Source: Portibacter lacus (GTDB lineage: Bacteria; Bacteroidota; Bacteroidia; Chitinophagales; Saprospiraceae). Taken from it: DNA of 64,000 bases. The first letter of the stretch is position 1. Every line of letters starts with the position of its first letter. A program made the position numbers and the translations under genes. The stretch is from contig NZ_JAJNKA010000005.1 in the NCBI RefSeq assembly GCF_021533215.1, positions 124,001 to 188,000 of the forward strand, given 5' to 3'. A model generated the notes under the pieces. The model was not told where the DNA came from and ran no database searches. It saw nothing but the letters and a program-made list of their open reading frames with translations. Positions 45,832-56,700 of this stretch are shown here, in pieces.

Positions 45832-47129
45832 GTATTTATCAAGATTTGCTTAATCGAAAAACTAAAATATGTGTCGTTGGTTTAGGCTATGTCGGCCTCC
45901 CAATTGCTCTTGAATTTGGAAAATATTTTGATGTCATTGGTTTTGATATTAAAGAAGATAGAGTCGCATTAATGAAGGCAGGTGAGGATCCTTCTAAAGA
46001 ATTAGACCGTTCAGCTTTTGAAAAGAAATCCATCCAATTCACTTCCAATCCTGATGAAATAATAAATGCTTCATTTTATGTTGTTGCCGTACCTACCGAT
46101 ATTGATGAGTCGAGGGTACCAAACTTAAAACCAATTCTTGGAGCATCTAAGTCCGTTGGAAATATACTTAAGAAAGGTGATTATGTCGTTTTTGAATCTA
46201 CTGTTTATCCAGGATGTACAGAAGAAGATTGTCTTCCCATTTTAGAACGTTTATCTGGATTAAAATTAGGGAAAGATTTCAAACTAGGATATTCACCGGA
46301 AAGAATCGTCCCAGGCGATAAAACTCGTACATTAACTAAGATCACAAAAATAGTCTCTGGTTCTGACGCCGAAGCTTTAGAAGAAATCGCGAAAATTTAT
46401 GATCATATATTGGAAGAAGGTATCCATAAAGCATCATCTATTAAAGTGGCAGAAGCCGCTAAGGTTATCGAGAATACTCAGAGAGATTTAAACATATCAT
46501 TGATGAATGAATTATCAATGATTTTTGACCGTTTAAATATTGATACTAAAGAAGTATTAGAAGCAGCAGGTACAAAATGGAATTTCTTAAAATTTTATCC
46601 TGGTTTAGTTGGTGGTCACTGTATTTCTGTAGATCCTTACTATCTTCTGCATAAGTCAAAACAATTAGGTATAGATCCACAAGTTATTGCTGCAGGAAGG
46701 AGAATAAATGATGGTATGCCATCATTTATAGCTAAAAAAGCTGCTCAAATGCTAATAGAAAATGGCAAGAATCCTGGAAACTGTAAGGCTCTTATTATGG
46801 GCGTCACTTTTAAAGAAGATGTAGCTGATATACGCAACTCGAAGGTAATCGATTTATACAAAGAATTAACCTCTTATTCCATACATGTTCATATAACAGA
46901 TGAACATGCTTCTCCGAATGAAGTTGCACATGAATATGGTGTTTCAATGGTTGATTCCATATCATCCGATTATGACTTAGTAATAGTTGCTGTAGGTCAT
47001 GATAAATATAAACATATGAACATATCTAACTATAAATCAATAACTAACGAAAATCCAATCATAATCGACCTTAAGGGTATTTATGATAAAGAAACTTGGG
47101 AAAAAGCTATGACTTATTGGAGGTTATAG
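45828..47129 (+). CDS. UDP-N-acetyl-hexosamine 6-dehydrogenase, TviB/WbpA-like
   Basis: An NAD-dependent four-electron dehydrogenase that oxidises a UDP-N-acetyl sugar to the uronic acid. The Rossmann motif GLGYVGLPIA is at residues 18-27, SPERIVPGD is at about 158, and the catalytic Cys265 is in GLVGGHCISVDPYYL. The C-terminal UDP-binding domain has MGVTFKEDVADIRNSK. Length 433 and ERIVPGD group it with TviB/WbpA-type enzymes rather than UDP-glucose dehydrogenases. It overlaps cysC by 4 bp and sits between cysC and cysD, which couples sugar acid and sulfate donor supply. The exact substrate epimer is not decided. Confidence 0.88.
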   Translation: MSIYQDLLNRKTKICVVGLGYVGLPIALEFGKYFDVIGFDIKEDRVALMKAGEDPSKELDRSAFEKKSIQFTSNPDEIINASFYVVAVPTDIDESRVPNLKPILGASKSVGNILKKGDYVVFESTVYPGCTEEDCLPILERLSGLKLGKDFKLGYSPERIVPGDKTRTLTKITKIVSGSDAEALEEIAKIYDHILEEGIHKASSIKVAEAAKVIENTQRDLNISLMNELSMIFDRLNIDTKEVLEAAGTKWNFLKFYPGLVGGHCISVDPYYLLHKSKQLGIDPQVIAAGRRINDGMPSFIAKKAAQMLIENGKNPGNCKALIMGVTFKEDVADIRNSKVIDLYKELTSYSIHVHITDEHASPNEVAHEYGVSMVDSISSDYDLVIVAVGHDKYKHMNISNYKSITNENPIIIDLKGIYDKETWEKAMTYWRL

Positions 47130-47153
47130 TAATTTTGGGGCTCAATTTATATC

Positions 47154-48056
47154 ATGAGCTATCATATTAATCATTTAAAAGAGCTAGAATCTGAGTCTAT
47201 TTTTATACTTAGAGAAGTAGCAGCGAAGTTTGAAAATCCTGTCCTTATGTTTTCAGGAGGAAAGGATTCAATTCTAATGGTGCACCTTGCCCATAAGGCT
47301 TTTTATCCAGCAAAGATTCCATTCACATTACTCCATGTTGATACGGGGCATAACTTTCCTGAAACCATAGAATACAGAGATGGTTTAGTTGAAAAATTAG
47401 GGCTAAAACTAATTGTTGGTTCTGTTGATGAAGCCATTAAAAATGGTCTAGTAACAGAAGAAAAAGGATTTGATGCGTCTAGAAATGGTCTTCAAACTGC
47501 AGTTTTACTTGACGAATTAGAAAAAGGAAAATTTGATGCTGCTCTAGGTGGAGCGAGAAGAGATGAAGAAAAAGCTAGAGCAAAAGAACGTTTCTTTTCT
47601 CACAGAGATGAATTTGGTCAATGGGATCCTAAAAATCAACGACCAGAGCTTTGGAATCTTTTCAACAACAAACACCAAATAGGTGAGCATTTTCGAGTAT
47701 TTCCTATCAGTAACTGGACAGAACTGGATGTGTGGCAATACCTTGCAGTAGAAGAAGTTGAACTCCCTTCTCTTTATTTTTCTCATCAAAGAGAAGTATT
47801 CAAAAGAGAAGGTACACTGTTAGCCGATTGCGACTACATTAATAAAAGACCAGAAGAAGTAGTATATGTTGAAACCGTTAGGTGTAGAACCATTGGAGAT
47901 ATGACATGTACTGGAGTTTGGGAATCTGATGCTAGTACTGTAGAGGATATTATCAAAGAAATATCTACCACAAGGATGACTGAGAGAGGTGGAAGAACAG
48001 ATGATAAGAGAAGTGAGACAAGTATGGAAGACCGTAAAAAACATGGTTATTTTTAG
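47154..48056 (+). CDS. cysD: Sulfate adenylyltransferase small subunit
   Basis: An ATP-PPase-type subunit that makes APS with CysN. The PP-loop MFSGGKDSILMVHLA is at about residues 32-46, LHVDTGHNFPETIEYRD follows, and GGARRDEEKARAKER and the C-terminal RTIGDMTCTG...TERGGRTDDK are family hallmarks. The length of 300 is normal. It is followed after 20 bp by cysN. Confidence 0.97.
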   Translation: MSYHINHLKELESESIFILREVAAKFENPVLMFSGGKDSILMVHLAHKAFYPAKIPFTLLHVDTGHNFPETIEYRDGLVEKLGLKLIVGSVDEAIKNGLVTEEKGFDASRNGLQTAVLLDELEKGKFDAALGGARRDEEKARAKERFFSHRDEFGQWDPKNQRPELWNLFNNKHQIGEHFRVFPISNWTELDVWQYLAVEEVELPSLYFSHQREVFKREGTLLADCDYINKRPEEVVYVETVRCRTIGDMTCTGVWESDASTVEDIIKEISTTRMTERGGRTDDKRSETSMEDRKKHGYF

Positions 48057-48076
48057 AAAATTGACATAAAAATAAA

Positions 48077-49336
48077 ATGGAATTTAAGAATTCAGAGCTT
48101 TTAAGATTTACAACTGCTGGTAGCGTTGATGATGGAAAATCAACATTGATCGGAAGATTACTTTATGACAGTAAATCTATCTACCAAGATCAATACGATG
48201 CAATTAAAACTGCGAGCGAAAAAAGAGGAGAAGAAAATGTCAACCTTGCATTACTTACTGATGGATTAAAATCAGAAAGAGAACAAGGAATTACCATAGA
48301 TGTTGCTTACCGGTATTTTTCTACTCCTAAAAGAAAATTTATCATCGCAGACACTCCTGGTCATATCCAATATACCAGAAATATGGTAACAGGTGCTTCA
48401 ACAGCAAATGTAGCCTTAGTGATTGTTGATGCAAGACACGGCGTAGTCGAACAAACTAAAAGACATGCCATTATTGCTTCTTTACTTCAGATTCCTCACT
48501 TGGTTGTTTGTATTAACAAAATGGATTTAGTTGATTACAGCCAAGAGGTCTATAATAAAGTGCATGACGATTTTGAAGCTTTTGCTGCAAAATTAGATAT
48601 TAAGGATGTTTCATTTATTCCAATTTCTGCTTTAGATGGTGACAACGTGGTCAATCGGTCTACTAACATGGATTGGTATGAAGGTTCTACGCTAATTTAC
48701 TACCTAGAAAATGTTCATATTTCAAGTGATCACAATTTTATTGATGTTCGTTTTCCAGTCCAAACGGTAATTAGGCCTTATAATGATGATTTTCATGATT
48801 ATAGAGGTTACGCTGGACGAGTTGCTGGTGGAGTTTTAAAAAAAGGAGATGATATCATGCTTCTTCCTTCTGGATTCACCTCTAAGATATCCAAGATCCA
48901 AGGTCCAGATGGTGAGCAAGAAGAAGCTTTTCCGCCACAGTCCGTTACTGTATTAATAGAAGATGATATAGATATCGGACGAGGAGACATGATTGTCAGA
49001 CCAAATAATTCCGCGACCGTAACGCAAGACATTGATCTTATGATCTGTTGGTTTAGCTCTGATAAGCAACTTCAACTCAGAGGAAAGTATTCGATTCTTC
49101 ATACTTCTCAAGAAGTCAGATGTATTGTTAAGGATATTAAGTATCGTTTAGATATTAATTCTTTACATAGAGATATGGAAAATAAAGAAATTAAGATGAA
49201 CGAGATCGCTAGAATATCTATTCGTACTACAAAACCATTATTTGTTGACCCTTACCGCAAGAATCGGATAACAGGAAGCGTTATCATTATTGATGAAGCT
49301 ACTAACAATACAGTTGCAGCTGGAATGATCGTTTAA
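48077..49336 (+). CDS. cysN: Sulfate adenylyltransferase large (GTPase) subunit
   Basis: EF-Tu-like GTPase that drives APS formation. G1 SVDDGKST (about residues 14-21), an EQGITIDVAYRYF switch, G3 DTPGH and G4 NKMD are all present, then beta-barrel domains to residue 419. It is not fused to an APS kinase, consistent with the separate cysC upstream. The next gene starts 3 bp after the stop. Confidence 0.97.
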   Translation: MEFKNSELLRFTTAGSVDDGKSTLIGRLLYDSKSIYQDQYDAIKTASEKRGEENVNLALLTDGLKSEREQGITIDVAYRYFSTPKRKFIIADTPGHIQYTRNMVTGASTANVALVIVDARHGVVEQTKRHAIIASLLQIPHLVVCINKMDLVDYSQEVYNKVHDDFEAFAAKLDIKDVSFIPISALDGDNVVNRSTNMDWYEGSTLIYYLENVHISSDHNFIDVRFPVQTVIRPYNDDFHDYRGYAGRVAGGVLKKGDDIMLLPSGFTSKISKIQGPDGEQEEAFPPQSVTVLIEDDIDIGRGDMIVRPNNSATVTQDIDLMICWFSSDKQLQLRGKYSILHTSQEVRCIVKDIKYRLDINSLHRDMENKEIKMNEIARISIRTTKPLFVDPYRKNRITGSVIIIDEATNNTVAAGMIV

Positions 49337-49339
49337 AAT

Positions 49340-50392
49340 ATGGGAAAAAATATACTTATTACTGGAGGCGCAGGATTTATAGGCTCACACCTTGTAAAGC
49401 TATTTGTTGAAAAGTATCCAGATTATAAGATATACAATTTAGATGCATTAACTTATGCAGGAAATTTAGAAAGTATACAATCTATTGAAAAGGCTCAAAA
49501 TTATGAGTTTGTACATGGAGATATAACTGATTTAGATTTTTTGGTCAATCTATTTGCCGAGAAACAGATATCAGATGTCATTCATTTAGCAGCAGAGTCT
49601 CATGTAGATCGATCCATTTCGGATCCTCTCATTTTCATAAAAACCAATGTCCTTGGAACTGCTAATTTATTGCAAGCAGCAAAGCAGTCTTGGGGAAAAG
49701 ACGAAGGTCATTTGTTTTACCATGTATCCACAGATGAAGTCTATGGTTCTCTGGGTGAAGATGGTTTCTTTTATGAAGATACCGCCTACGATCCGAGAAG
49801 TCCGTACTCAGCTTCGAAGGCAAGTTCAGATCATTTTGTAAGAGCATTTCATCATACTTATAATATACCTGTAGTGATCTCGAACTGTTCTAATAACTAC
49901 GGACCATACCAATTTCCAGAAAAACTTATCCCACTCTTTATAAATAACATTCTTGAGAAGAAACCATTACCTGTTTATGGTGCTGGGGTCAATGTTAGAG
50001 ATTGGTTATATGTGGTGGATCACGCGAGAGCAATCGATACTATTTTTCATAAAGGAAAAGTTGGAGAAACCTATAACATTGGGGGACACAATGAATGGAA
50101 GAACATCGATCTTATTAAGGTACTTTGCAAATTAATGGACGAAAAATTAGACCGCGAAAAAGGATCTTCTGAGCAATTGATCACATATGTGACAGATCGG
50201 GCTGGCCATGACATGCGTTATGCTATCGATGCTACTAAAGTTAAGGAAGATCTCGGTTGGGAGCCTTCGCTTCAATTTGAAGAAGGATTATCTCTTACAA
50301 TTGATTGGTATCTCAATAATAAAGGTTGGCTAGATCACATTACTTCTGGTGCCTATCAGAAATATTATGAAGAAATGTATCAAGATCGTTAA
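49340..50392 (+). CDS. rfbB: dTDP-glucose 4,6-dehydratase
   Basis: Converts dTDP-glucose to dTDP-4-keto-6-deoxyglucose, the branch point of dTDP-deoxysugars. An extended SDR with GGAGFIGSHL at residues 8-17, HLAAESHVDRSI, STDEVYGSLG and catalytic YSASKASSDH. Length 350 is normal. It is paired with rfbA 80 bp downstream. rfbC and rfbD are not seen in the window, so the end product is not known. Confidence 0.96.
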   Translation: MGKNILITGGAGFIGSHLVKLFVEKYPDYKIYNLDALTYAGNLESIQSIEKAQNYEFVHGDITDLDFLVNLFAEKQISDVIHLAAESHVDRSISDPLIFIKTNVLGTANLLQAAKQSWGKDEGHLFYHVSTDEVYGSLGEDGFFYEDTAYDPRSPYSASKASSDHFVRAFHHTYNIPVVISNCSNNYGPYQFPEKLIPLFINNILEKKPLPVYGAGVNVRDWLYVVDHARAIDTIFHKGKVGETYNIGGHNEWKNIDLIKVLCKLMDEKLDREKGSSEQLITYVTDRAGHDMRYAIDATKVKEDLGWEPSLQFEEGLSLTIDWYLNNKGWLDHITSGAYQKYYEEMYQDR

Positions 50393-50427
50393 TCAACATC
50401 TAAAAATTAGCTAGAAACATACTAATA

Positions 50428-50435
50428 TACTTTTG
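50428..50435 (+). promoter_or_regulatory. Candidate -7 box before rfbA
   Basis: TACTTTTG fits TAnnTTTG in the 80-bp gap before rfbA, giving a leader of about 30 nt. No clear -33 TTG at the right distance. Confidence 0.35.
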
Positions 50436-50472
50436 GTTTCATTTTTGCACTTAAGTATAAAAAAGTGTATTA

Positions 50473-51333
50473 ATGAAGGGAATTATTCTCGCTGGTGGTT
50501 CAGGAACACGATTGTATCCTATAACTAAGGCAATAAGTAAGCAATTGATGCCTATTTACGATAAGCCGATGATTTACTATCCGCTATCTGTGTTAATGTT
50601 ATCAGGAATTAATGAAATATTAATCATAACCACTCCTGAAGATCAACCATCTTTTCAGCGTTTACTAGGAGATGGAAGTGAACTAGGATGTTGTTTTGAA
50701 TATGCAGTCCAAGAAATACCTAATGGTTTGGCACAAGCTTTTGTCATTGGTGAAGAATTCATTGGTGATGATTCTGTAGCACTAATCCTCGGAGATAACA
50801 TTTTCTACGGGTCAGGTTTATCACACTTACTTCAAGAATCCGCTCAATTAAACAAGGGAGCAAAAGTTTTCGCATTTCCTGTTCATGATCCTGAAAGATA
50901 CGGTGTCGTAGAATTTGATAAAAACAATAAAGCTATATCTATTGAAGAGAAACCTAAAGACCCAAAATCTCACTTTGCGGTTCCAGGGCTTTATTACTAT
51001 GATAATAGAGTAGTAGAAATTGCAAAAAATCTCAACCCATCTGCTCGTGGCGAATATGAGATTACATCCGTTAATCAACAGTATCTAAGTGATGGCGAAT
51101 TAAGCGTTGGAATTATGAATAGAGGAACTGCCTGGTTAGATACTGGGACGTTTCAGTCCTTAGCTGATGCTTCAGAGTTTGTCCGCGTTATTGAACAGAG
51201 ACAAGACTATAAAATTGGATGTATAGAAGAAGTGGCATACAGAATGAAGTACATCACATGTGAACAACTGAAAAATTTAGCCGAACCATTGATTAAAAGT
51301 GGTTATGGAGAATATTTAATGCGCGTATGTTAG
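50473..51333 (+). CDS. rfbA: Glucose-1-phosphate thymidylyltransferase
   Basis: Makes dTDP-glucose from dTTP and glucose 1-phosphate. The nucleotide motif [11 protein letters not shown] is at residues 8-18, followed by [42 protein letters not shown] and GTAWLDTGT. Length 286 is standard. It overlaps the next gene by 7 bp. Confidence 0.96.
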   Translation: MKGIILAGGSGTRLYPITKAISKQLMPIYDKPMIYYPLSVLMLSGINEILIITTPEDQPSFQRLLGDGSELGCCFEYAVQEIPNGLAQAFVIGEEFIGDDSVALILGDNIFYGSGLSHLLQESAQLNKGAKVFAFPVHDPERYGVVEFDKNNKAISIEEKPKDPKSHFAVPGLYYYDNRVVEIAKNLNPSARGEYEITSVNQQYLSDGELSVGIMNRGTAWLDTGTFQSLADASEFVRVIEQRQDYKIGCIEEVAYRMKYITCEQLKNLAEPLIKSGYGEYLMRVC

Positions 51334-51905
51334 ATCAGATAAAAGAAAGAATTTTTGAAAACAGTTTACTAAGTTCAGGCTTATTAAGCGATGAAGGGTT
51401 TTGTAATAACTTGTTAGATATTGCACTTCATGCTGTAGAAACTTTAAAGGCTGGTAATAGAATATTTTTTGCTGGAAATGGAGGTTCTACTTCGCAAGCA
51501 CAACATCTGGCAGCTGAACTTTCCGGTCGTTTTTTACTGGATCGAGATCCTTTGGATGCTATTTGTCTTTCAGATAATATCTCGTTTTTAACTGCAGTTT
51601 CTAATGATTACAGTTACGAAGTAGCATTCGAAAGAGCATTACAAGCTCATGGGAAGAGGGGAGACTTACTCTTTCTTCTGAGTACCTCTGGTAGTTCTCC
51701 GAATATTGTAAAGTTAAGTGCTAAAGCAAAAGAAATTGGAGTTTCTCGAGTACTAATGACTGGATTAAAGGGTACCATCCTTGCCTCTGAATGTGAACAA
51801 CATATTACCATTCCTTCAGTTGATACGGCTAGAATCCAAGAGATGCATATTCTTTGTGGTCATATCATTTGTGAAATTATTGAAAAAGAAATGTTTGTTA
51901 ATTAA
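51327..51905 (+). CDS. gmhA: SIS-domain phosphosugar isomerase, GmhA-like (sedoheptulose-7-phosphate isomerase)
   Basis: The 192 residues match Gmh[23 protein letters not shown] near residue 47, an [14 protein letters not shown] segment and [15 protein letters not shown]. GmhA starts ADP- or GDP-heptose synthesis from sedoheptulose 7-phosphate for LPS core or surface glycans. The start overlaps the end of rfbA, indicating translational coupling. The other heptose genes (hldE, gmhB) are not in the window. Confidence 0.85.
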   Translation: MLDQIKERIFENSLLSSGLLSDEGFCNNLLDIALHAVETLKAGNRIFFAGNGGSTSQAQHLAAELSGRFLLDRDPLDAICLSDNISFLTAVSNDYSYEVAFERALQAHGKRGDLLFLLSTSGSSPNIVKLSAKAKEIGVSRVLMTGLKGTILASECEQHITIPSVDTARIQEMHILCGHIICEIIEKEMFVN

Positions 51906-51937
51906 ACCAATTCTTATTTCATTATCGTAGGTAACTG

Positions 51938-51945
51938 TATATTTG
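51938..51945 (+). promoter_or_regulatory. Candidate -7 box immediately before the Wzi-like gene
   Basis: TATATTTG fits TAnnTTTG and ends 7 bp before the ATG at 51953, which would give a leaderless or nearly leaderless mRNA. Confidence 0.4.
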
Positions 51946-51952
51946 TCATCCT

Positions 51953-53695
51953 ATGAAGTACGTCATTTTTCTTCTGTTTCCTTTTTTTGCATTTGGTCAA
52001 TACACCTCTATTCCACTGCATTCTGATCTTCACAATTTTGCTGAAAGGTTAGAAATTGCTGGCAAGTCGGATTTACATACAGCTATTAATGAGTTCTCGT
52101 CAAGAAGTGTTTTCATAGAGACCATAGACACATTTAACTCCCTTTCTAAAATTGACCAATATCTTGCTTCAAAGCTCATTAGAAATTATCCTGAATATTG
52201 GGACCTTATCGATGAAGATCAACAATTAGAAAAGCAATACATTGATAGTAATAAAGTTTTTTTCACTGAAACTTTGCAAGAATCTAAGTTCGCTCAGATC
52301 ATCGAGCCTTCAAAACCGCTTTTAAAATATTTCTATCAAAACCGAAATTATTTCTCACAAATTAAAGCAAAAGGCTTTCTGCTAAAGATTAATCCAATTG
52401 TCTTTTTTGGTATTGGTAGAGACCTTTCTAATGAGTCTTATGTTTTCGAAAATCGAAGAGGAATAGCACTTAGTGGCCACATTAATGATCGTGTGTATTT
52501 TTATTCAGATATTGTAGAATCTCAAGCTTCATTTCCAACTTATGTGGATAATTTTGTTAATAAGTTTGTTGCCATTCCTGGATATGGATTCTATAAACTT
52601 TATAGATCTTCTCTAAGTGATCAGATTAATGGATATGATTTTTTGAATGCTACAGCATACGTAAATGCTAGAATCACTAAAAACATCGGGGTTGAATTTG
52701 GGAATAGTAAGCAAATTCTGGGTAATGGGAATCGATCTCTATTGCTTTCAGATTTCACAAATAACTATCTCTATCTTAAGTTCAACACAAAAATATGGAA
52801 ACTCCATTATCAAAATATATATGCAGAGTTAATTCCTATTTCCACCAAGGCTTTTCCTTCTGGAAATGTCATTCCTCGGAAATACATGACAACGCATTAC
52901 CTAAGTTATAAGCATAAAAACATAGAACTTGGAATCTTTGAATCTGTCATTTTTCAGCGTGATGGAAAATTTGATTTACAATATTTAAATCCCGTGATTC
53001 TCTATAGATTGGTAGAATACAATCTAGCCAGCTCAGACAACGTCCTTGTGGGTGCCAATGCCAAATGGAATATTGCAAATAAGGTTCAGCTCTATGGACA
53101 GATTATTCTAGATGAATTTAAATTAAATGAATTAATTACCAACGATCCCGAAAAACAGGGGTGGTGGGCAAATAAATATGGAATACAGGTTGGTGGTAAA
53201 TATATTAATGCTTTCGGAATCGATGGTTTAGATTTTCATTTAGAATATAATAGAGTTCGTCCATTTACATATGGTCACCGGAGAGGTGCTAGTTATTCCC
53301 ACGCGAATCAGCCTTTAGCACATCCTTTAGGAGCAAATTTTTCCGAGGTCAATTTTTCTGCGAATTACTATATAACACCTAAACTAAAACTTAGTTCAAC
53401 CAACTATTTTATACATCAAGGCATAGATACAGATAGTATTTATTATGGGGCTGATGTGTTGAGAAATTCGGCAGATAAACCCGCTGAATATGGTAATTTT
53501 TTATATCAAGGGATTGATTCTAAAACTTTCCTATCTACAAATAAAATTAGTTATGAGTTTTTCCCAAATTACTTTATAGACGCGAACTTAATATACAGAA
53601 ATCAAATTTCTGATGTAGCAACTCTAAATTTTACTAACCTAATCTTTTCTGGTGGTATCCGAATTAATTTTTGGGAACCCAAAATTCACATATAA
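51953..53695 (+). CDS. Wzi-family outer-membrane protein for capsule attachment
   Basis: The signal peptide ends ...FPFFAFGQ. The 580 residues are a large beta-barrel with Wzi-family traits of Bacteroidota: NKQILGNG-type strands, PRKYMTTHYLSYKHKNIELGIF, FDLQYLNPVILYRLVEYN, LYGQIILDEF and EYNRVRPFTYGH...NQPLAHPLGANF. Wzi in Enterobacteria binds and anchors group 1 capsule on the cell surface. Its place beside Wzz- and sugar-nucleotide genes supports a similar job here. Confidence 0.85.
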   Translation: MKYVIFLLFPFFAFGQYTSIPLHSDLHNFAERLEIAGKSDLHTAINEFSSRSVFIETIDTFNSLSKIDQYLASKLIRNYPEYWDLIDEDQQLEKQYIDSNKVFFTETLQESKFAQIIEPSKPLLKYFYQNRNYFSQIKAKGFLLKINPIVFFGIGRDLSNESYVFENRRGIALSGHINDRVYFYSDIVESQASFPTYVDNFVNKFVAIPGYGFYKLYRSSLSDQINGYDFLNATAYVNARITKNIGVEFGNSKQILGNGNRSLLLSDFTNNYLYLKFNTKIWKLHYQNIYAELIPISTKAFPSGNVIPRKYMTTHYLSYKHKNIELGIFESVIFQRDGKFDLQYLNPVILYRLVEYNLASSDNVLVGANAKWNIANKVQLYGQIILDEFKLNELITNDPEKQGWWANKYGIQVGGKYINAFGIDGLDFHLEYNRVRPFTYGHRRGASYSHANQPLAHPLGANFSEVNFSANYYITPKLKLSSTNYFIHQGIDTDSIYYGADVLRNSADKPAEYGNFLYQGIDSKTFLSTNKISYEFFPNYFIDANLIYRNQISDVATLNFTNLIFSGGIRINFWEPKIHI

Positions 53696-53755
53696 TTTAT
53701 AAGGACTGGAAGTATTAAAAAAGACCTACTTTTCTTTTATAACAGACCTATTCAT

Positions 53756-53763
53756 TAGCTTTG
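53756..53763 (+). promoter_or_regulatory. Candidate -7 box immediately before metH
   Basis: TAGCTTTG fits TAnnTTTG and ends 7 bp before the metH ATG, the same spacing as for the preceding gene. The 75-bp gap is too short for a cobalamin riboswitch, and none is seen. Confidence 0.35.
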
Positions 53764-53770
53764 CATTCTT

Positions 53771-56700
53771 ATGAAAAAATTGCAATCCATACGTGACGTA
53801 ATAAAGGACCGAATCCTCGTACTCGATGGAGCTATGGGTACAATGATCCAACGTTATAAATTGACCGAGGAAGATTTTCGAGGAGACAGGTTTAGCAACT
53901 TTCACAAAGATATCAAAGGCAACAATGACCTTCTGGTACTGACTCAACCTCATATCATCAAAGATATTCATAAAGAATACTTAGATGTTGGTTCAGATAT
54001 CATCGAAACCAACACCTTTAATGCGAATGCCATTTCGATGGCTGACTATGATATGCAGGACTTGGTTTATGAAATAAATCTTGAAGCAGCTAAAATAGCG
54101 AAATCAGCTACAAGCGAATATTCTGATAAACCTAGATATGTTGCTGGAGCATTAGGACCAACAACAAGGTCAGCCTCTATTTCACCGGATGTGAACAATC
54201 CTGGTATGAGAGGTGTAGATTTTGATACACTCGTTTCAGCATACTATGAACAAGCTAGAGGATTAGTAGATGGAGGAGTCGATATATTTCTTGTTGAAAC
54301 AGCATTCGATACATTGAATGCCAAAGCTGCACTTTTCGCAATTGATCAATTACAAGAAGAAAGAAATATAGATCTTCCGATCATGGTTTCTGGGACCATT
54401 ACCGATTCAAGTGGAAGAACGCTTTCTGGACAGACAATAGAAGCGTTCTGGATATCAATAAAACATATTAATTTATTCAGTATCGGTCTTAATTGTGCAT
54501 TAGGTGCCAAGGAATTACGACCATATGTGGAGACATTGAGTAAGATTTCAGACTGCTATGTTTCTGCCTATCCTAATGCTGGATTGCCCAATGAGTTTGG
54601 TGAATACGACCAGACTGCCGAAGAGATGCAAGAATACATCAGAGATTTTGCTGCAAGTGGATTTGTCAATATTATAGGTGGATGTTGCGGAACTACTCCT
54701 GATCATATCGGTGCTATGGCAGAGGCTGTCAAAAGCGTCCCACCTAGAAAAATTCCAGAAGTGGATCACTTTCCAATGTATTCTGGGTTAGAGCCACTCA
54801 TTGTAAGACCAGAATTAAATTTTATCAATATAGGTGAAAGGACCAACGTAACTGGATCTAAGAAATTTGCAAGACTTATAAAAAGTGAAGACTACGAAGA
54901 AGCTTTATCTGTTGCAAGACATCAGGTAGAAGGTGGAGCTCAGATTATAGATATCAACATGGATGAGGGGATGCTGGATTCCATAGATGCAATGAAAAAA
55001 TTTCTTTTACTGGTTATGTCAGAACCAGATATTGCAAAGCTTCCTATTATGATTGACTCATCGAAGTTTTCAGTCATTGAAGAAGGATTAAAATGTGTTC
55101 AAGGTAAATGCATCGTTAACTCGATTTCTATGAAAGAGGGTATAGATCAGTTTATCGAACAAGCTAAAATTGTTAAGCGCTATGGCGCCGCAGCAGTTGT
55201 AATGGCTTTTGATGAAGAAGGCCAAGCAGATACCATAGAACGTAAAGTCTCTATTTGTAAAAGAGCGTACGATATCTTAACTAAGGAAGTTGGGTTTCCT
55301 GCAGAAGATATTATTTTCGACCCTAATATTTTTGCAATTGCAACAGGAATCGAGGAGCATAATAATTATGCGATTTATTACATCGAAGCGTGTCGGCAAA
55401 TAAAAAAACAATGTCCGGGAGCACTGATTTCTGGAGGTGTTAGTAATATTTCCTTCTCTTACAGAGGAAATAACGTAGTACGAGAAGCTATGCATTCAGC
55501 CTTTTTATATCATGCTATTCAAGCGGGTATGGATATGGGAATCGTTAATGCAGGAATGATGGAAGTTTATTCCGCAGTTCCACCTATACTTTTAGAAAAG
55601 GTAGAAGATGTAATATTTAATCGAAATCCTGACGCGACAGATGCATTAACAACTTATGCAGAAGAAGTTCGAGGAAAAGGGAAAGTTAGAGAGGTAAATC
55701 TAGAGTGGCGAGAAAATACAGTGCAAGAAAGGTTGTCCTATTCCCTTGTTAAAGGAATTACCGATTTTATAGATGTAGATGTAGAAGAAGCAAGACAAGC
55801 TTACGAGCAACCGTTAAGTGTAATTGAAGGCCCATTAATGGATGGAATGAATAGAGTTGGAGACCTTTTTGGTGCTGGGAAAATGTTCTTACCTCAAGTT
55901 GTGAAAAGTGCTCGAGTGATGAAAAAAGCTGTGGCCATTCTTACACCCTATATCGAAGCAGCTAAACAATCTACAGCCAAGTCTTCTAAAGGAAAAATAC
56001 TTATGGCGACTGTGAAGGGCGATGTTCATGACATTGGAAAAAACATCGTTGGAGTTGTGCTGGGTTGTAATAACTATGATATCATCGACTTAGGTGTCAT
56101 GGTGTCTGCGAATAAAATATTAGAAGAAGCTGAAAAGCATAACGTTGATATTATTGGATTAAGTGGTCTGATTACACCTTCTTTAGATGAAATGGTGTAT
56201 GTCGCTTCAGAAATGGAAAGAAGGGGATTCACTAAACCACTATTAATTGGTGGTGCGACAACTTCTAAAATTCATACTGCTGTAAAGGTTGAACCACAAT
56301 ATTCAGGTCCAGTAATACATGTATTAGACGCTTCCAGAAGTGTAGGGGTAGCAAGCAAATTACTATCAGAAAATGAAAGTGATAGAAGTAATTTCATCCT
56401 CGATTCAAAAAAAGAATATGAAGTTCTAAGAGAAAAGAGATTGGCAAAAAAGGACTTAAAGAAGTATATAAGCTATGAAGATGCTTTAATTAATAAAGTT
56501 CAAATTGATTGGGAGAATTATACTCCACACAAGCCCAGTAAACCAGGAATTACAGTCTTTAAAGATATTGATCTAAATGAATTGCTTCCTTTCATCGATT
56601 GGACGCCATTCTTTATCAGTTGGCAATTACATGGGAAGTTTCCAGCAATTTTAGAAGATCCAGTTGTAGGAGTGGAAGCGACTAAGGTATACCATGATGC

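Noticed and set aside
53696-53770. Cobalamin riboswitch upstream of metH
   Set aside because: Only 75 bp are available and no B12-box-like sequence is visible.
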